64,000 bases of DNA from Saprospirales bacterium (GCA_007695035.1 REEO01000067.1:62001-126000), one strand, 5' to 3'. Positions 8,631-18,878 are shown, numbered from the stretch's first letter. A program made the numbers and translations. The notes: a model not told the origin generated them from the letters alone.

Positions 8631-9146
8631 ATGTCTAAACAACCGAAGCGCAAAAACAACGTCAGAGTTAAGATCGACAAGACCGACAGAAGAATTCTGA
8701 AAATTTTACAGGAAAACAGCAAACTCACCAACCTTGAATTGTCCAGATTAATCGGTTTGTCTCCGGCCCCAACCCTGGAGCGTGTAAAAAAACTTGAAAG
8801 AGCTGATGTTATTGCAAGCTATCACGCCAATCTCAACCCCAAGTCAATAGGTCTGAATGTAGAAACCTTTATTTTGGTCGATTTGGCCTGGCAAAAACCC
8901 AATGCTCTAGAGAAATTTTCCAACCAAATTAAGGAGATCGATGAGGTCATTGAAGCCTACATCATTACCGGAGAAGCCGACATGATGCTCAAAGTAGTTT
9001 GTTCCAATATGGCAGCTTACGAGGAGCTAATGTTCAAGAAGCTTAGTCAGATTAAGGAGATAGAGCGGCTTAAAACACTCATAGCCCTATCTAAAATTAA
9101 GGACAGTAAAGTGCTTCCCTACGACTACGGTGACAAAAAGAAATAA
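8631..9146 (+). CDS. Lrp/AsnC family transcriptional regulator
   Basis: A 171-residue regulator. Residues about 13-75 carry the winged helix-turn-helix (DKTDRRILKILQ..., LSRLIGLSPAPTLERVKKLE), and the C-terminal half is the RAM ligand-binding domain with the typical V-EAY-ITGEADMMLKV run. Family members sense amino acids and form octamers that bend DNA. Its position beside glutamate dehydrogenase suggests control of amino-acid or nitrogen metabolism, which is inference. It is about 20 residues longer at the N terminus than the minimal family length (MSKQPKRKNNVRVK, basic). Confidence 0.92.
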   Translation: MSKQPKRKNNVRVKIDKTDRRILKILQENSKLTNLELSRLIGLSPAPTLERVKKLERADVIASYHANLNPKSIGLNVETFILVDLAWQKPNALEKFSNQIKEIDEVIEAYIITGEADMMLKVVCSNMAAYEELMFKKLSQIKEIERLKTLIALSKIKDSKVLPYDYGDKKK

Positions 9147-9249
9147 CTCTTCCTGTGCACAACTACTTTTTTAAATTTCAAATAGATAAATCCTTTCTGA
9201 TCAAATCCGGCCGGTGCAGTTTATTAACCACTTTAACCACCACTGACAA

Positions 9250-10050
9250 GTGAAGAATAGTTTATTGTGGGCAATAGCAGATGGAGAAGATCTCAGGGGG
9301 TTTTTGTTTGGATCAATGCATCTGGCAGGACCCTCTGAGGTACATTTGATAAATTCTGCAGAGGTTATGCTCGATAGGGTGGAAAGTCTCATGCTCGAAT
9401 TTAATCCCGCTGAAATAAAACCCGATCAAATCGCTGATCTCCAGAAATTGCCTCAATCGAAGCGGTTGTCATTGAAAATTCCCCGTCGCAAGTACTTCCG
9501 CATCAGAGATAAATTAAAACGCTTCACAGGAATAAACATCCGTGAATTTGATCTCTTTCCCCCTCTGTACACCCTGAATGTAATCTATGCGGGGTTTTTA
9601 ACGGATAAAGAGAGCTTCTCAATGGATTTTCACCTGTTTCAAAAAGCCATGCGCAGGAAAATGCCGGTTACAGGATTGGAGTCAGTTGAAGACCAGACCA
9701 AAATCATCAAAGCCATTCCCCTGGAGCAACAAATTAGCTCCCTGGAAGATTTTTCAAAGAGAGTGGATGTGCACCGAAAAAGAATACTTCGGTCCGCAAG
9801 CCTGTATCGGGATCAGAAAATCCACGAGCTCTACCGTTACAACAAAAACCAGATGGGTCCTATCCGCCGGCAACTCATCTACGAACGCAATTTCAGGATG
9901 GCCGATAAAATTGAAGAACAGCTTCGCGAGCAAACGGCCCTGATTGCTGTGGGAGCAGGTCATTTGTCAGGCCGCTTTGGCCTTATTCGTCTGCTTAAGC
10001 GATGTGGTTATCGATTGAAGCCGGTGAAAAATATAAAATCGGACCTTTGA
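9250..10050 (+). CDS. TraB/GumN family protein
   Basis: A 266-residue protein of the TraB/GumN family, putative metal-dependent proteases related to the Tiki fold. It shows the family opening SLLWAI...FLFGSMH, the glutamate in MLEF near residue 50, the central GLES box, and the C-terminal GAGHLSGRFGLIRLL followed by a short strand. A GTG start at 9250 is needed because the family motif begins at residue 4 and an in-frame stop lies only two codons upstream. No signal peptide is seen, unlike many relatives, so the protein may be cytoplasmic. Confidence 0.85.
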   Translation: MKNSLLWAIADGEDLRGFLFGSMHLAGPSEVHLINSAEVMLDRVESLMLEFNPAEIKPDQIADLQKLPQSKRLSLKIPRRKYFRIRDKLKRFTGINIREFDLFPPLYTLNVIYAGFLTDKESFSMDFHLFQKAMRRKMPVTGLESVEDQTKIIKAIPLEQQISSLEDFSKRVDVHRKRILRSASLYRDQKIHELYRYNKNQMGPIRRQLIYERNFRMADKIEEQLREQTALIAVGAGHLSGRFGLIRLLKRCGYRLKPVKNIKSDL

Positions 10051-10084
10051 CAGACCCAAATGGGTGTTTATGTGTTTGGTCAAT

Positions 10085-12433
10085 ATGCAATTTTCATTTA
10101 CACTATTCGCACTATTCCTCCTGGGGTTTTCCTCCGCTGCAGAAACAACTGGAGAAGACTCTGACAGGCACACTATATCCGGCCATGTTACTGATGCTGA
10201 AACCGGAGAAAGTATTATTGGAGCCAATATCTTTCTCGCCGATAGGACCGGAACGGGAACAGTAACCAATACTTACGGCTTTTATTCCCTGACGCTGGAC
10301 AGCGGACCGCAGGAATTGGTTTATTCCTACATCGGCAAAAACTCTCAAAGGGTGGAGCTCGATTTGCAAAATGACACCATAATTAATATTCGGCTCTTCA
10401 GTGGAGTGGAAACCGCAGAGGTGGTGGTCACAGCTGAGGAGGGTGACCGAAATGTGACGAGGGCTGAGATGGGTGTCATTGAACTGGATATGGACCGCAT
10501 CAGTACGCTGCCCATTCTACTGGGAGAGCTGGATGTACTTAAAACCATCCAACTTTTGCCTGGTGTACTCTCCGCCGGGGAGGGCTTTTCCGGATTCCAC
10601 GTCAGGGGTGGTGGAGCCGATCAAAATCTAGTCCTTTTGGATGAAGCCACTGTGTACAATACAGGTCATTTACTGGGGTTTGTTTCGGTTTTCAACTCGG
10701 ATGCCATCAAAAATACAACCCTTATAAAAGGCGGGATGCCCCCTCAGTATGGAGGGCGGATTTCCTCGGTGCTGGATATTCAAATGAAGGAGGGCAACAA
10801 CCGGCAGTTTGAAGCTCAGGGTGGAATTGGACTGATTGCAAGTCGTCTCACTCTCCAGGGACCGATAGTCGAGGACAGGGCTTCGTTTTTGATCAGTGGC
10901 AGGAGGACGTATTTATTCGATTTGGCACAGCCCGCTCTAAAGGGCGGTAATTTTGAGGGGACCAATTACTTTTTTTACGATTTCAATGTCAAGGTCAACT
11001 ATAGGATTTCAGACAGGGACAGACTGTATTTTAGCTCATATTTGGGCCGGGATGTGCTCGATTTCAATACCCGTAGCCGGGATTTTACTCTCCGTATGCC
11101 GTACGGAAATACCACGGCTACCCTCCGGTGGAACAGAACCATTGGAAGCAGAATGTTCGTCAATACCTCCCTGATTTACAATGACTATCAATTTGACTTT
11201 AGGGGCCGGCAGGAGGATTTTAACTTCCGTCTCAAGTCGGGCATTAGGGATATCAATCTTAAAAGCGACTTTGATTTTTTCCCCTCTGACAAGCACCACG
11301 TCAAATTTGGTTTCAGCATTTCAGACCACAAATTATCACCCAATCAAACATCGGGGTCCTCCGGAGAAACGGTTTTTGAATCACCCGATGAACCTGAATA
11401 TGCCATTCAGGGAGGAATTTACGTACAGGATGAGTGGAAATTCCGGGACAACATAAGTCTGCTTGGTGGCCTTCGATATTCCTTTTTCAATCACAGGGGA
11501 CCTTATTTTGACGAGGAGACTTCAGAAGAATTAGACCGTGGGGAATCCACAGTTTGGTACGACGCCCTGGAGCCCCGACTGAGTGTAAATTGGCGTCTCA
11601 ACCCCGAAAGCTCCATCAAAGCCGGTTTTTCAGTCAATGAACAGTTTTTACACCTTGTCAGCAATTCCACCAGCACCCTTCCAACAGATATTTGGGTGCC
11701 GAGCACGAGGATGATACCCCCACAGCTAGGTATTCAGTACTCCCTGGGTTATTTTAGAAATTTCCTGGGCAATACCCTGGAAACTTCAGTGGAGGTCTAT
11801 TACAGGGACCTTCAAAATCAACTTGATTACCAGGAGAATTACGTGCCTTCCCTTTCAGGGCGATTGGAGAATGATTTTGCTGTGGGCAAAGGACGAGCCT
11901 ACGGAGCTGAATTTTTTGTGAATAAAACGAAGGGGAACTTCACCGGCTGGATAGCATACACTCTCTCCTTTACAGATCGGACCTTTGACGAAATAAACAA
12001 CGGCCGGAGTTTCTCAGCCCCCTTTGACAGGCGGCACGATCTGTCTGTAGTGGGCACCTGGGATCTGAGTGATCGGGTGGATATAGGAGCGACATTTGTG
12101 TTTGGCTCGGGACAGGTTTTTACACCAATTGAAGGCATGTACCTGATTGATGGTTTTCCGGTAGAGATATACGGAGAACGAAACAGCGCGAGTCTTCCGG
12201 ACTATCATCGTCTGGATCTTTCCGTGACACTGAGACCCCCACCGGAGAGAAGAGACGGTCGATTCAACAGCTACTGGACTTTTTCAGTGTACAATGTTTA
12301 CAGCAGAAAGAATCCGCTCTTCGTTTACCCTTCCTTCGAACAGGCAGGAGCCGAACAGGTCAATGCTGAGTTGGTGCAGGTCTCACTGTTTCCCATCATT
12401 CCCTCAGTAACCTGGAACTTCAATTTTAAATAG
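10085..12433 (+). CDS. TonB-dependent outer-membrane receptor with carboxypeptidase-like domain
   Basis: About 782 residues. A signal peptide (MQFSFTLFALFLLGFSSA) is followed by a carboxypeptidase regulatory-like beta-sandwich (GHVTDAETGESIIGANIFL), a plug domain with FHVRGGGADQNLVLLDE, and a 22-strand barrel ending with an aromatic-rich last strand (PSVTWNFNFK). It imports a substrate across the outer membrane using TonB energy. The start is uncertain: the frame is open from 10064, but the ATG at 10085 gives a clean signal peptide. The DUF4249 lipoprotein gene follows after six bases, a standard Bacteroidota pair. The substrate is unknown. Confidence 0.92.
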   Translation: MQFSFTLFALFLLGFSSAAETTGEDSDRHTISGHVTDAETGESIIGANIFLADRTGTGTVTNTYGFYSLTLDSGPQELVYSYIGKNSQRVELDLQNDTIINIRLFSGVETAEVVVTAEEGDRNVTRAEMGVIELDMDRISTLPILLGELDVLKTIQLLPGVLSAGEGFSGFHVRGGGADQNLVLLDEATVYNTGHLLGFVSVFNSDAIKNTTLIKGGMPPQYGGRISSVLDIQMKEGNNRQFEAQGGIGLIASRLTLQGPIVEDRASFLISGRRTYLFDLAQPALKGGNFEGTNYFFYDFNVKVNYRISDRDRLYFSSYLGRDVLDFNTRSRDFTLRMPYGNTTATLRWNRTIGSRMFVNTSLIYNDYQFDFRGRQEDFNFRLKSGIRDINLKSDFDFFPSDKHHVKFGFSISDHKLSPNQTSGSSGETVFESPDEPEYAIQGGIYVQDEWKFRDNISLLGGLRYSFFNHRGPYFDEETSEELDRGESTVWYDALEPRLSVNWRLNPESSIKAGFSVNEQFLHLVSNSTSTLPTDIWVPSTRMIPPQLGIQYSLGYFRNFLGNTLETSVEVYYRDLQNQLDYQENYVPSLSGRLENDFAVGKGRAYGAEFFVNKTKGNFTGWIAYTLSFTDRTFDEINNGRSFSAPFDRRHDLSVVGTWDLSDRVDIGATFVFGSGQVFTPIEGMYLIDGFPVEIYGERNSASLPDYHRLDLSVTLRPPPERRDGRFNSYWTFSVYNVYSRKNPLFVYPSFEQAGAEQVNAELVQVSLFPIIPSVTWNFNFK

Positions 12434-12439
12434 CGCACC

Positions 12440-13408
12440 ATGACAGCAATTAATCCAACGTATAAAATATTGAGCACAGTGACTACCTTGCTGCTTTTTA
12501 TGCTCATTTTACTGGTTTCTTCCTGCGAAGAGCCCTTTGATCCTGGTATTCCCGTCGATAGGAACGAAATAGTGGTTGAGGCTTATATAGAGTGGAGCGA
12601 AGGAGGCGAGATGCCCACCTTTGCGGTAATCAGCAGGAGTTTCCCATTTGCCGGATTAATCGATGCAGACTTTGCCAGTGATGTTTTTATCCGGGATGCC
12701 ATGGTATTCGTTTCTAAAGTAGATGAGATGGTAGAGCTAACTAAAGTGTGTCTGGAGGATATACCCGAAGACTTTAGAGATGAGGTGATATCCAATCTGG
12801 GAATTGATTCTGTATTGGTCAATATCTGTCTGTATGTGGATGTCAATGGAGAACTAGAAGCTTTTCCGGGCGAGCAATATGAATTGGAAGTGATTGTGGA
12901 TGATGTCACAGTCACATCCACTGTGGTTATACCGCGACCTGTTCCCCTGGACTCCCTGTGGGCAACCGCAGTGCCGGACCCAGATGCAGATACTCTTGCA
13001 CAATTGAGGTTGTCGCTGAGTGATCCTCCCGGTCCTGATTTCTACCGGTACTTCACCTCAGTCAATGGTGGTCCTTTTATTCCTCCAGTGGCCTCAGTTA
13101 CCGATGACGCCCTGTTTGACGGTCAGAGTTTTGAAGTCAATATTTTGAAAGCAGAGCCGCGGGGAACTGATTTTGACCCGGAGACTTTTGGCTTTTTTAG
13201 CCGGGGAGATGAGGTAATTTTAAAGTGGTGCACCATTGAAAGGGCACAATTTCGCTTTTGGGAAACTCTCGAGTACAACCGCAACAACCAGGGCCCTTTT
13301 ACTAATTACACCCTTGTCGAATCAAATATTGAAGGAGACAACGGACTCGGTGTTTTTGGGGCGCAATCCTGTTTTTACTACCAAATTACCATCCCTGAGG
13401 AGTTGTAA
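12440..13408 (+). CDS. DUF4249 lipoprotein
   Basis: A 322-residue surface or periplasmic lipoprotein with a lipobox (LLVSSC, Cys about residue 30) after an N-terminal hydrophobic helix. The sequence after the Cys (EEPFDPGIP...) and the Ser/Asp-rich beta structure with a late WCTIERAQFRFWETLEYN segment fit the DUF4249 family. These proteins are encoded directly behind TonB-dependent receptors and are thought to be accessory ligand-binding partners. The six-base gap to the receptor gene supports one operon. Confidence 0.88.
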   Translation: MTAINPTYKILSTVTTLLLFMLILLVSSCEEPFDPGIPVDRNEIVVEAYIEWSEGGEMPTFAVISRSFPFAGLIDADFASDVFIRDAMVFVSKVDEMVELTKVCLEDIPEDFRDEVISNLGIDSVLVNICLYVDVNGELEAFPGEQYELEVIVDDVTVTSTVVIPRPVPLDSLWATAVPDPDADTLAQLRLSLSDPPGPDFYRYFTSVNGGPFIPPVASVTDDALFDGQSFEVNILKAEPRGTDFDPETFGFFSRGDEVILKWCTIERAQFRFWETLEYNRNNQGPFTNYTLVESNIEGDNGLGVFGAQSCFYYQITIPEEL

Positions 13409-13504
13409 TATTTTCGCCATTCCTCCACTAATTTCCACCGGATTTCCACAATAATCCACTGAAAACCAAATGGCCATTGGACTGTTAGATTCAAAATACA
13501 GGGG

Positions 13505-14379
13505 ATGTACAGAATAATAGAAAGAGTACTCCCCCCCACCTGACCCATCCTGGGTGGCAAATGGATTCAGGACCCACAATTTTTTTCCATCCAGCTACCG
13601 GATATCCAGAATGATGAGTCCGTTTTACCTGTCGCACTACAACTCAAAGATCGAGTTCAACCCCTCTGACACTCTCAGGGGCGTGGATGTACATCCGCAC
13701 AAGGGATTTGAAACAGTAGCCATAGCGTATCACGGAAAAATCGCCACTACGACAGTGCGGGAAACAGTAGTGTTATCGGCAAGGGTGGTGTACAGTGGAT
13801 GACTGCCGGTTCGGGGGTGCTTCATAAGGAGTTTCACGAGGAGGATTTTCAGCAAAGTGGCGGTCTTTTCCAGATGGTCCAATTGTGGGTAAATCTGCCC
13901 GCCAAATACAAATCTGTGGATCCCCTCTATCAGGATATCAGGCACGAGGATAAAGGTAAAGTGGCCATTCCGGGAGACGGCGGGACCTGCTTTTTGATAG
14001 CCGGTGAATTAAATGGGGTTCAAGGCCCTGCAAAAACCTACTCTCCCATAGATATGTTTGACATTTATCTGAAAAAGGGAGGTCGATTCGAACTGCCCGT
14101 AAAAGTGGTTTTAATACCGGGATTTTAATTGTGGAGGTGAATCTCAAGGTCAATGGGGACCAAAAAGCCCCCACAGATCACTTTGTTTTCTTCAGACCTG
14201 ACGACAGCGGAGACAAAATTTTACTGGAGGCTTCTTAGGACTCGGTGGTGCTTTTTCTCTCGGGCGAACCCATTAATGAACCCATTGCTCAGTACAGACC
14301 ATTCCTGATAAATACCCGCGAAGAGCTGGATGAGGCTATCAGGGAATTTAATACAGGCAAGTTCGGTACACTGGAATGA
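13505..14379 (+). pseudogene. pirin family gene, inactivated by frameshifts and a stop
   Basis: Conserved pirin segments occur in successive frames: DPSWVANGF and VHPHKGFETVAIAYHGKIA in frame 3 (from 13533), then YDSAG...VQWMTAGSGVLHKEF in frame 2 (to about 14120), then GEPINEPIAQY...TREEL up to the stop at 14377 in frame 1. Three single-base shifts are needed: in the C7 run at 13531-13537 (joining a plausible ATG at 13505), near 13745, and near 14115. A TAG at about 14240 replaces a probable GAG. With all changes reverted, a full pirin (about 290 residues, cupin fold, putative quercetinase or regulator) would result. The C7 event alone could be sequencing error, but four lesions point to a true pseudogene. 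Confidence 0.9.
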
Positions 14380-14481
14380 TCTCCCCATCTCAGCCGCAGA
14401 TGCATTGAACTTTCACTTTTTTCAGAGGAGCTTAAAACATCCAAAGCGGGGTCTGTCCAATATTATTTCGGGGCTATTTGT

Positions 14482-14489
14482 TATATTTG
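14482..14489 (+). promoter_or_regulatory. candidate -7 promoter box of the glycosylation operon
   Basis: TATATTTG matches the Bacteroidota TAnnTTTG consensus and lies 28 bases before the ATG at 14518. No clear -33 TTTG partner is seen. Confidence 0.45.
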
Positions 14490-14517
14490 TGACTTAATCC
14501 AGTATCAACACTGAATA

Positions 14518-16053
14518 ATGTCCCGGAGAGAAGGCCAACATAATGGAGGCGACAGGCTGCTAATATTCATAGTTGCCTACAATGCGGAGAAGCACATTTC
14601 CAAAGTGCTTGACCGGATACACCGTTCCATTTTTGAGGATTATGATTACGAAATCCTCATTATTGATGACCACTCTGCTGACCGCACCTTTGAAGTGGCC
14701 CGTGAGTACCGCCGCTCCAACCCCGATCTCAACATAACGGTCCTTTTCAATCCCGACAACCAGGGGTACGGTGGCAATCAAAAACTCGGTTATCGCTATG
14801 CCATCATCAATGGGTTTGACTATGTGGTACTGCTGCACGGAGACGGCCAGTACGCCCCGGAATTTCTGGATAAAATGGTGGAGCCCCTTAAAGACGGAGG
14901 TCACCAGGCTGTTTTTGGCTCCAGGATGCTACGCAAAAAAGATGCTCTCAAAGGAGGGATGCCACTGTATAAATTTGTGGGAAACATCATTCTCACCCGG
15001 CTTCAAAATTTGATTCTCGGTGCCGGGCTTTCGGAATTTCACTCCGGTTACAGGGCCTATTCGGTGGAAGCACTCAGTGGACTCCCGATTGAGAGGAATT
15101 CCAATGATTTTGAATTTGATACCCAGATCATCATCCAGTTGTTATTGGCTCGGATGCAGATCGCCGAGATTCCCATTCCCACCTTTTACGGAGACGAAAT
15201 ATGCCATGTCAACGGCATAAGGTACGCCTGGAATGTACTTGTGGCATCGGTTCAGAGTAAATTGCACAGACTCAATTTGTTTTACAAAATGGAGTATGAT
15301 ATTGACTCTGGAAAAATCCCCTACACCCTGAAATTGGGATATACGAGTTCGCATACCATGGCTCTGGATCGCGTACCCGACAATAGCAAGGTACTCGATC
15401 TGGGAGCTGGTCCCGGACTGATGGCTGGAGAGCTTCTCAAAAAAGGCTGTGAGATTACCGGTCTGGACATTTACGATCAGGAGGAAAACATCAATTTCAA
15501 CAACTACATCAAAGGTAATCTCAATGCCCCTGATTTTAAGTTGCAGATCGGCGATTACGATGTGATTTTGATGTTGGACGTGATAGAACACGTGGACGAT
15601 CCCGAGTTATTGATGGATTATATCCGAAAGCACATTCACCCTTCGCGCAAACCACTGATTCTTTTGACCACTCCGAATATCGCTTTTTTCATTACCCGTT
15701 TGCAGTTGTTCTTCGGTAATTTTAATTACGGAAAAAAGGGGATACTAGACCGGACTCACAAAAGGCTTTTTACATTCGGAACACTCAAAAAACTCTGTAA
15801 TCAGACAGGCTACAAATTAAAGAAAACCAGAGGCATACCTGCTCCCTATCCGGAGGCCATTGGGCACAACTGGATATCCATACTGCTTCTGAGCTTGAAT
15901 AAGGGCTTGATCCGTATAAGCAAAAGGCTTTTTTCCTACCAGATATATGCGGAACTCCAACCCACACCCGTAGTAGAAAACCTCTTAAGGTACTCCATTG
16001 AACACAGTAGGGAAAAGGCAGAAGAAATCCGCGATAGTCAAATTTCCAATTGA
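14518..16053 (+). CDS. bifunctional glycosyltransferase family 2 / SAM-dependent methyltransferase
   Basis: A 511-residue fusion. Residues about 12-245 form a GT2 domain of the dolichyl-phosphate mannose synthase type (LLIFIVAYNAEKHI, then IIDDHSADRT, HGDGQY as the metal site, and SGYRAYS). Residues about 260-450 form a class I methyltransferase with SAM motif VLDLGAGPG near 292 and a DVIEHVDD post-motif. It probably transfers a sugar to a lipid carrier or related acceptor and methylates a sugar or lipid product. The next gene, a PMT-like transferase, begins 14 bases later, so the two likely act in one envelope glycosylation pathway. The true substrates are unknown. Confidence 0.88.
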   Translation: MSRREGQHNGGDRLLIFIVAYNAEKHISKVLDRIHRSIFEDYDYEILIIDDHSADRTFEVAREYRRSNPDLNITVLFNPDNQGYGGNQKLGYRYAIINGFDYVVLLHGDGQYAPEFLDKMVEPLKDGGHQAVFGSRMLRKKDALKGGMPLYKFVGNIILTRLQNLILGAGLSEFHSGYRAYSVEALSGLPIERNSNDFEFDTQIIIQLLLARMQIAEIPIPTFYGDEICHVNGIRYAWNVLVASVQSKLHRLNLFYKMEYDIDSGKIPYTLKLGYTSSHTMALDRVPDNSKVLDLGAGPGLMAGELLKKGCEITGLDIYDQEENINFNNYIKGNLNAPDFKLQIGDYDVILMLDVIEHVDDPELLMDYIRKHIHPSRKPLILLTTPNIAFFITRLQLFFGNFNYGKKGILDRTHKRLFTFGTLKKLCNQTGYKLKKTRGIPAPYPEAIGHNWISILLLSLNKGLIRISKRLFSYQIYAELQPTPVVENLLRYSIEHSREKAEEIRDSQISN

Positions 16054-16067
16054 AAACCGAATAGCCA

Positions 16068-18878
16068 ATGACTAAGAAGGGAAGCAAAAAGAGACAGAGG
16101 AAGGTGACCGGAAAGCGTGAAAAAAAGGGATTGGATATGCAGTTGGTAGTGGTGGCAGATTCCTTTTTCCCAAAGGATTTTAAAATGTTTCGCCCCGCCT
16201 TTTCTCTTTTTCAGGGTCCCCAAAACAACTGTCTTTACCTACGATCAAACGAGGGCCCTGCCGGAAGCCTGAGCGGTGAATTCGAAAATTTAAACATCTC
16301 GGTTTTAAAAGGTGAATCTGCTCGTGGTGATTTAATCTCCTCACTTGAAAAAGGGGAAGAAAACGCCCCGGTCCTCTTTATTGACAAGGATAGAATCAAA
16401 GGGACCGTGAATTGGAAAAGCCTCGCAGCAAAACTTTCCTCCACAGACATCAATAACCGTGCTGGCTGGGTTCTTTCAGGTTTCGGAGAAAAGGCTGGCC
16501 TTTTAGCACCTTTAGTTCTCGCTGAAAACCGGCTTGCTCATTTTGCAATCAATAAATCCGAGGATAATTCTGACGGCAATCCGATCGAAATGGTATCGGA
16601 TGAGGTTTTAATGCGCTATCCCGATGCGCAACTTGAAACAGGTGCTTTTATCTCAGGGGAGATCGAAACATTATCCAGACCCGGATGGCGAAAGAATATC
16701 CATTTTTTGAGCCGTGATGCGGTGCGGGAATGGAAGGGCAAAATTGTGCCGCCCTTGTCGATTGGATGCGAGAGTCCACTTTTCAGACTGGCTTTTGTCG
16801 GTCTTATGGTGGTTGCTTTTTTCGGGATGACCATTCTGAGTCAGAATGCCGGTATATCCGGGGATGAGTACAGGTATTTAGACCAGGCGGAGCGCGTCTA
16901 TAACTACTACACCTCTTTTGCGTCCGATAAAGCTGCAGTTTCTCAAAGAGGGATCGACCCACAGCACTACAATGCCCAGACATTTGACAACATTCTCTTC
17001 ACCGTCCAAAAGTGGTTGGGGATGCCGGCCGACTCTTTTGGATTCAGGCATTTTTGGAATGCAGTGGTGGGGTGGTTGGCCATTTTACTTGCCGCCTTAA
17101 TCGCCTTGAGACTGGGTGGGGGCTACAGGATGGCTTTTGTGGTTTGCCTCCTTCTTTTACTCTCACCGCGTTTTTTAGGGCACGCTTATAACAACCACCG
17201 GGATATACCGATGGCCACGACAGTCTTGTTTGCCTTTTACTGGATGATCCCTTTTTTGAGATCCCTTCCGAGGATAAACAAGAAAGCTGCCATCTGGGTG
17301 ATTGTCGGAATTGCATCAGCATTTAGTTTGAGACTTGGAGGTGGAGTGTTAATGGCCGGCTATCTGGTGTTTTTTGCCGGGATATTTTACGCGCTCAGAT
17401 TTCCCGTTAAGATGTGGTTTGCATCGGATAATCTCGGTGTGGCCGGAAAAATGGCAGGTTACTCAGTAGCTTTGGCGGCTATTGGTTGGGGAATCAGTTT
17501 GCTGTTTTGGCCCTTTGGACTGGAGGCCCCAATTCGACACAGTCTTGAAGTGCTGGACGCCACGGGAGATATAGGCGTGAGTCTGAGACAGGTTTTTGAA
17601 GGGGAGGAGTTGTTCTCTTCGGCTATGCCCTGGTACTACGTGTTGCGGTATATGCAACTCACCATTTCCCTGATTGTTCTGGCTGGATTTGCTGCCGGCC
17701 TTGCATTTGTCAGGGATTTTACGGACAGGCACAATCTTCCTGTGGTATTGATGGTGGTAGCCGCTATCATTTTGCCTCTGTATTACGCCTGCTTTATGAC
17801 CACCAATCACTACGGAGGCTGGCGCCACTTTATCTTTGTGTATCCGTTTGTTGTGCTTTTTGCAGGCATAGGGATAGAGGGTTTACTTCGAAAAATCAAC
17901 CAGAAGGTTGCAAGAGCAGGCATTTGGGTGGTGATTGCGCTGGGGTTGGCATTGCCGCTAAGGTATATTGTGCAAAATCACCCCTACGAGTACATCTATT
18001 ACAACGAACTGATTGGTGGAACCGGGGGTGCTGCCGGCTATTATGAATTGGACTATTCGATGATTTCTCTTCGCGAGACCTCCAACTGGCTGATAGAAAA
18101 TGTGGTGGAAGGTCACCGGGGGGAGGATAAACTGAGAATTGCCACCAATGACAGACGGGCTTCAATGTATTATTTTAGAGACCATTTGGATGTAGTGGAA
18201 ATTGTGTACACCCGTTACTATGAAAAATCTGAGGCAGATTGGGATTATGCGACTTTCTATTCTTCTTTTATTGCACCTTTTCAAATCAGAAACGGGCTAT
18301 GGCCACCTCATGAGGCGATTTACAATGCGGAGGTTGACGGAGCGATAGTGGGTGCAGTTATCAGGCGTGTCTCGAAGGAGGATTATAAGGGACATCAAAA
18401 ACTCCGCGAGGGCAATCCAGTCGAGGCTCTGGTCCACTTCTCCAATTACCTGGAAAAAGATCCCAATAACGCAGAAGTTTGGACGGCAATGGCAGATGCA
18501 TATATGTTTCTGGAACAGTATGAAGCAACAATTTCTGCAGCGCGAACTGCCTTAACCCTTTTGCCCGATTATGGCCCTGTGCTGGAATTAAAGGGAGGAG
18601 CCTTTTTGAATACAGGACAATACGAGGCGGCTGTCTCCGTATTTCAAGCGGTTTTGGAGGACATGCCCCATCATTACATGATACATTACTACAAGGCAGC
18701 TGCCCTGTTCAGAATGGGGGAATACCACCAGGCAATAGATGCAGCCACCATGTCTCTAGGCTACAATCCCAATTTTCAACTATCATACAGACTGCTGGCG
18801 GAGTGTTATTTGGCTATTGGGGACCACGCTTCCGCAGAACGCATAATGAGGGTGCTTGAGGAGCGACTGGGTGAGTAG
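16068..18878 (+). CDS. PMT/GT39-like membrane glycosyltransferase with unknown N-terminal domain and C-terminal TPRs
   Basis: A 936-residue three-part protein. Residues 1 to about 240 are soluble and unfamiliar (short strands and helices, VLFIDKDRI near 105). Residues about 243-680 contain around ten membrane helices with hallmarks of polyprenol-sugar-using GT-C enzymes: an Asp-Glu pair D266-E267 (ISGDEY) in the first external loop, and NNHRDIP at 375-381, matching the second acidic motif of the PMT fold. Residues about 774-936 hold four TPR-like repeats. It probably moves a sugar from a lipid carrier onto a periplasmic acceptor. It is co-transcribed with the GT2-methyltransferase 14 bases upstream, which could make that carrier. 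Confidence 0.8.
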   Translation: MTKKGSKKRQRKVTGKREKKGLDMQLVVVADSFFPKDFKMFRPAFSLFQGPQNNCLYLRSNEGPAGSLSGEFENLNISVLKGESARGDLISSLEKGEENAPVLFIDKDRIKGTVNWKSLAAKLSSTDINNRAGWVLSGFGEKAGLLAPLVLAENRLAHFAINKSEDNSDGNPIEMVSDEVLMRYPDAQLETGAFISGEIETLSRPGWRKNIHFLSRDAVREWKGKIVPPLSIGCESPLFRLAFVGLMVVAFFGMTILSQNAGISGDEYRYLDQAERVYNYYTSFASDKAAVSQRGIDPQHYNAQTFDNILFTVQKWLGMPADSFGFRHFWNAVVGWLAILLAALIALRLGGGYRMAFVVCLLLLLSPRFLGHAYNNHRDIPMATTVLFAFYWMIPFLRSLPRINKKAAIWVIVGIASAFSLRLGGGVLMAGYLVFFAGIFYALRFPVKMWFASDNLGVAGKMAGYSVALAAIGWGISLLFWPFGLEAPIRHSLEVLDATGDIGVSLRQVFEGEELFSSAMPWYYVLRYMQLTISLIVLAGFAAGLAFVRDFTDRHNLPVVLMVVAAIILPLYYACFMTTNHYGGWRHFIFVYPFVVLFAGIGIEGLLRKINQKVARAGIWVVIALGLALPLRYIVQNHPYEYIYYNELIGGTGGAAGYYELDYSMISLRETSNWLIENVVEGHRGEDKLRIATNDRRASMYYFRDHLDVVEIVYTRYYEKSEADWDYATFYSSFIAPFQIRNGLWPPHEAIYNAEVDGAIVGAVIRRVSKEDYKGHQKLREGNPVEALVHFSNYLEKDPNNAEVWTAMADAYMFLEQYEATISAARTALTLLPDYGPVLELKGGAFLNTGQYEAAVSVFQAVLEDMPHHYMIHYYKAAALFRMGEYHQAIDAATMSLGYNPNFQLSYRLLAECYLAIGDHASAERIMRVLEERLGE

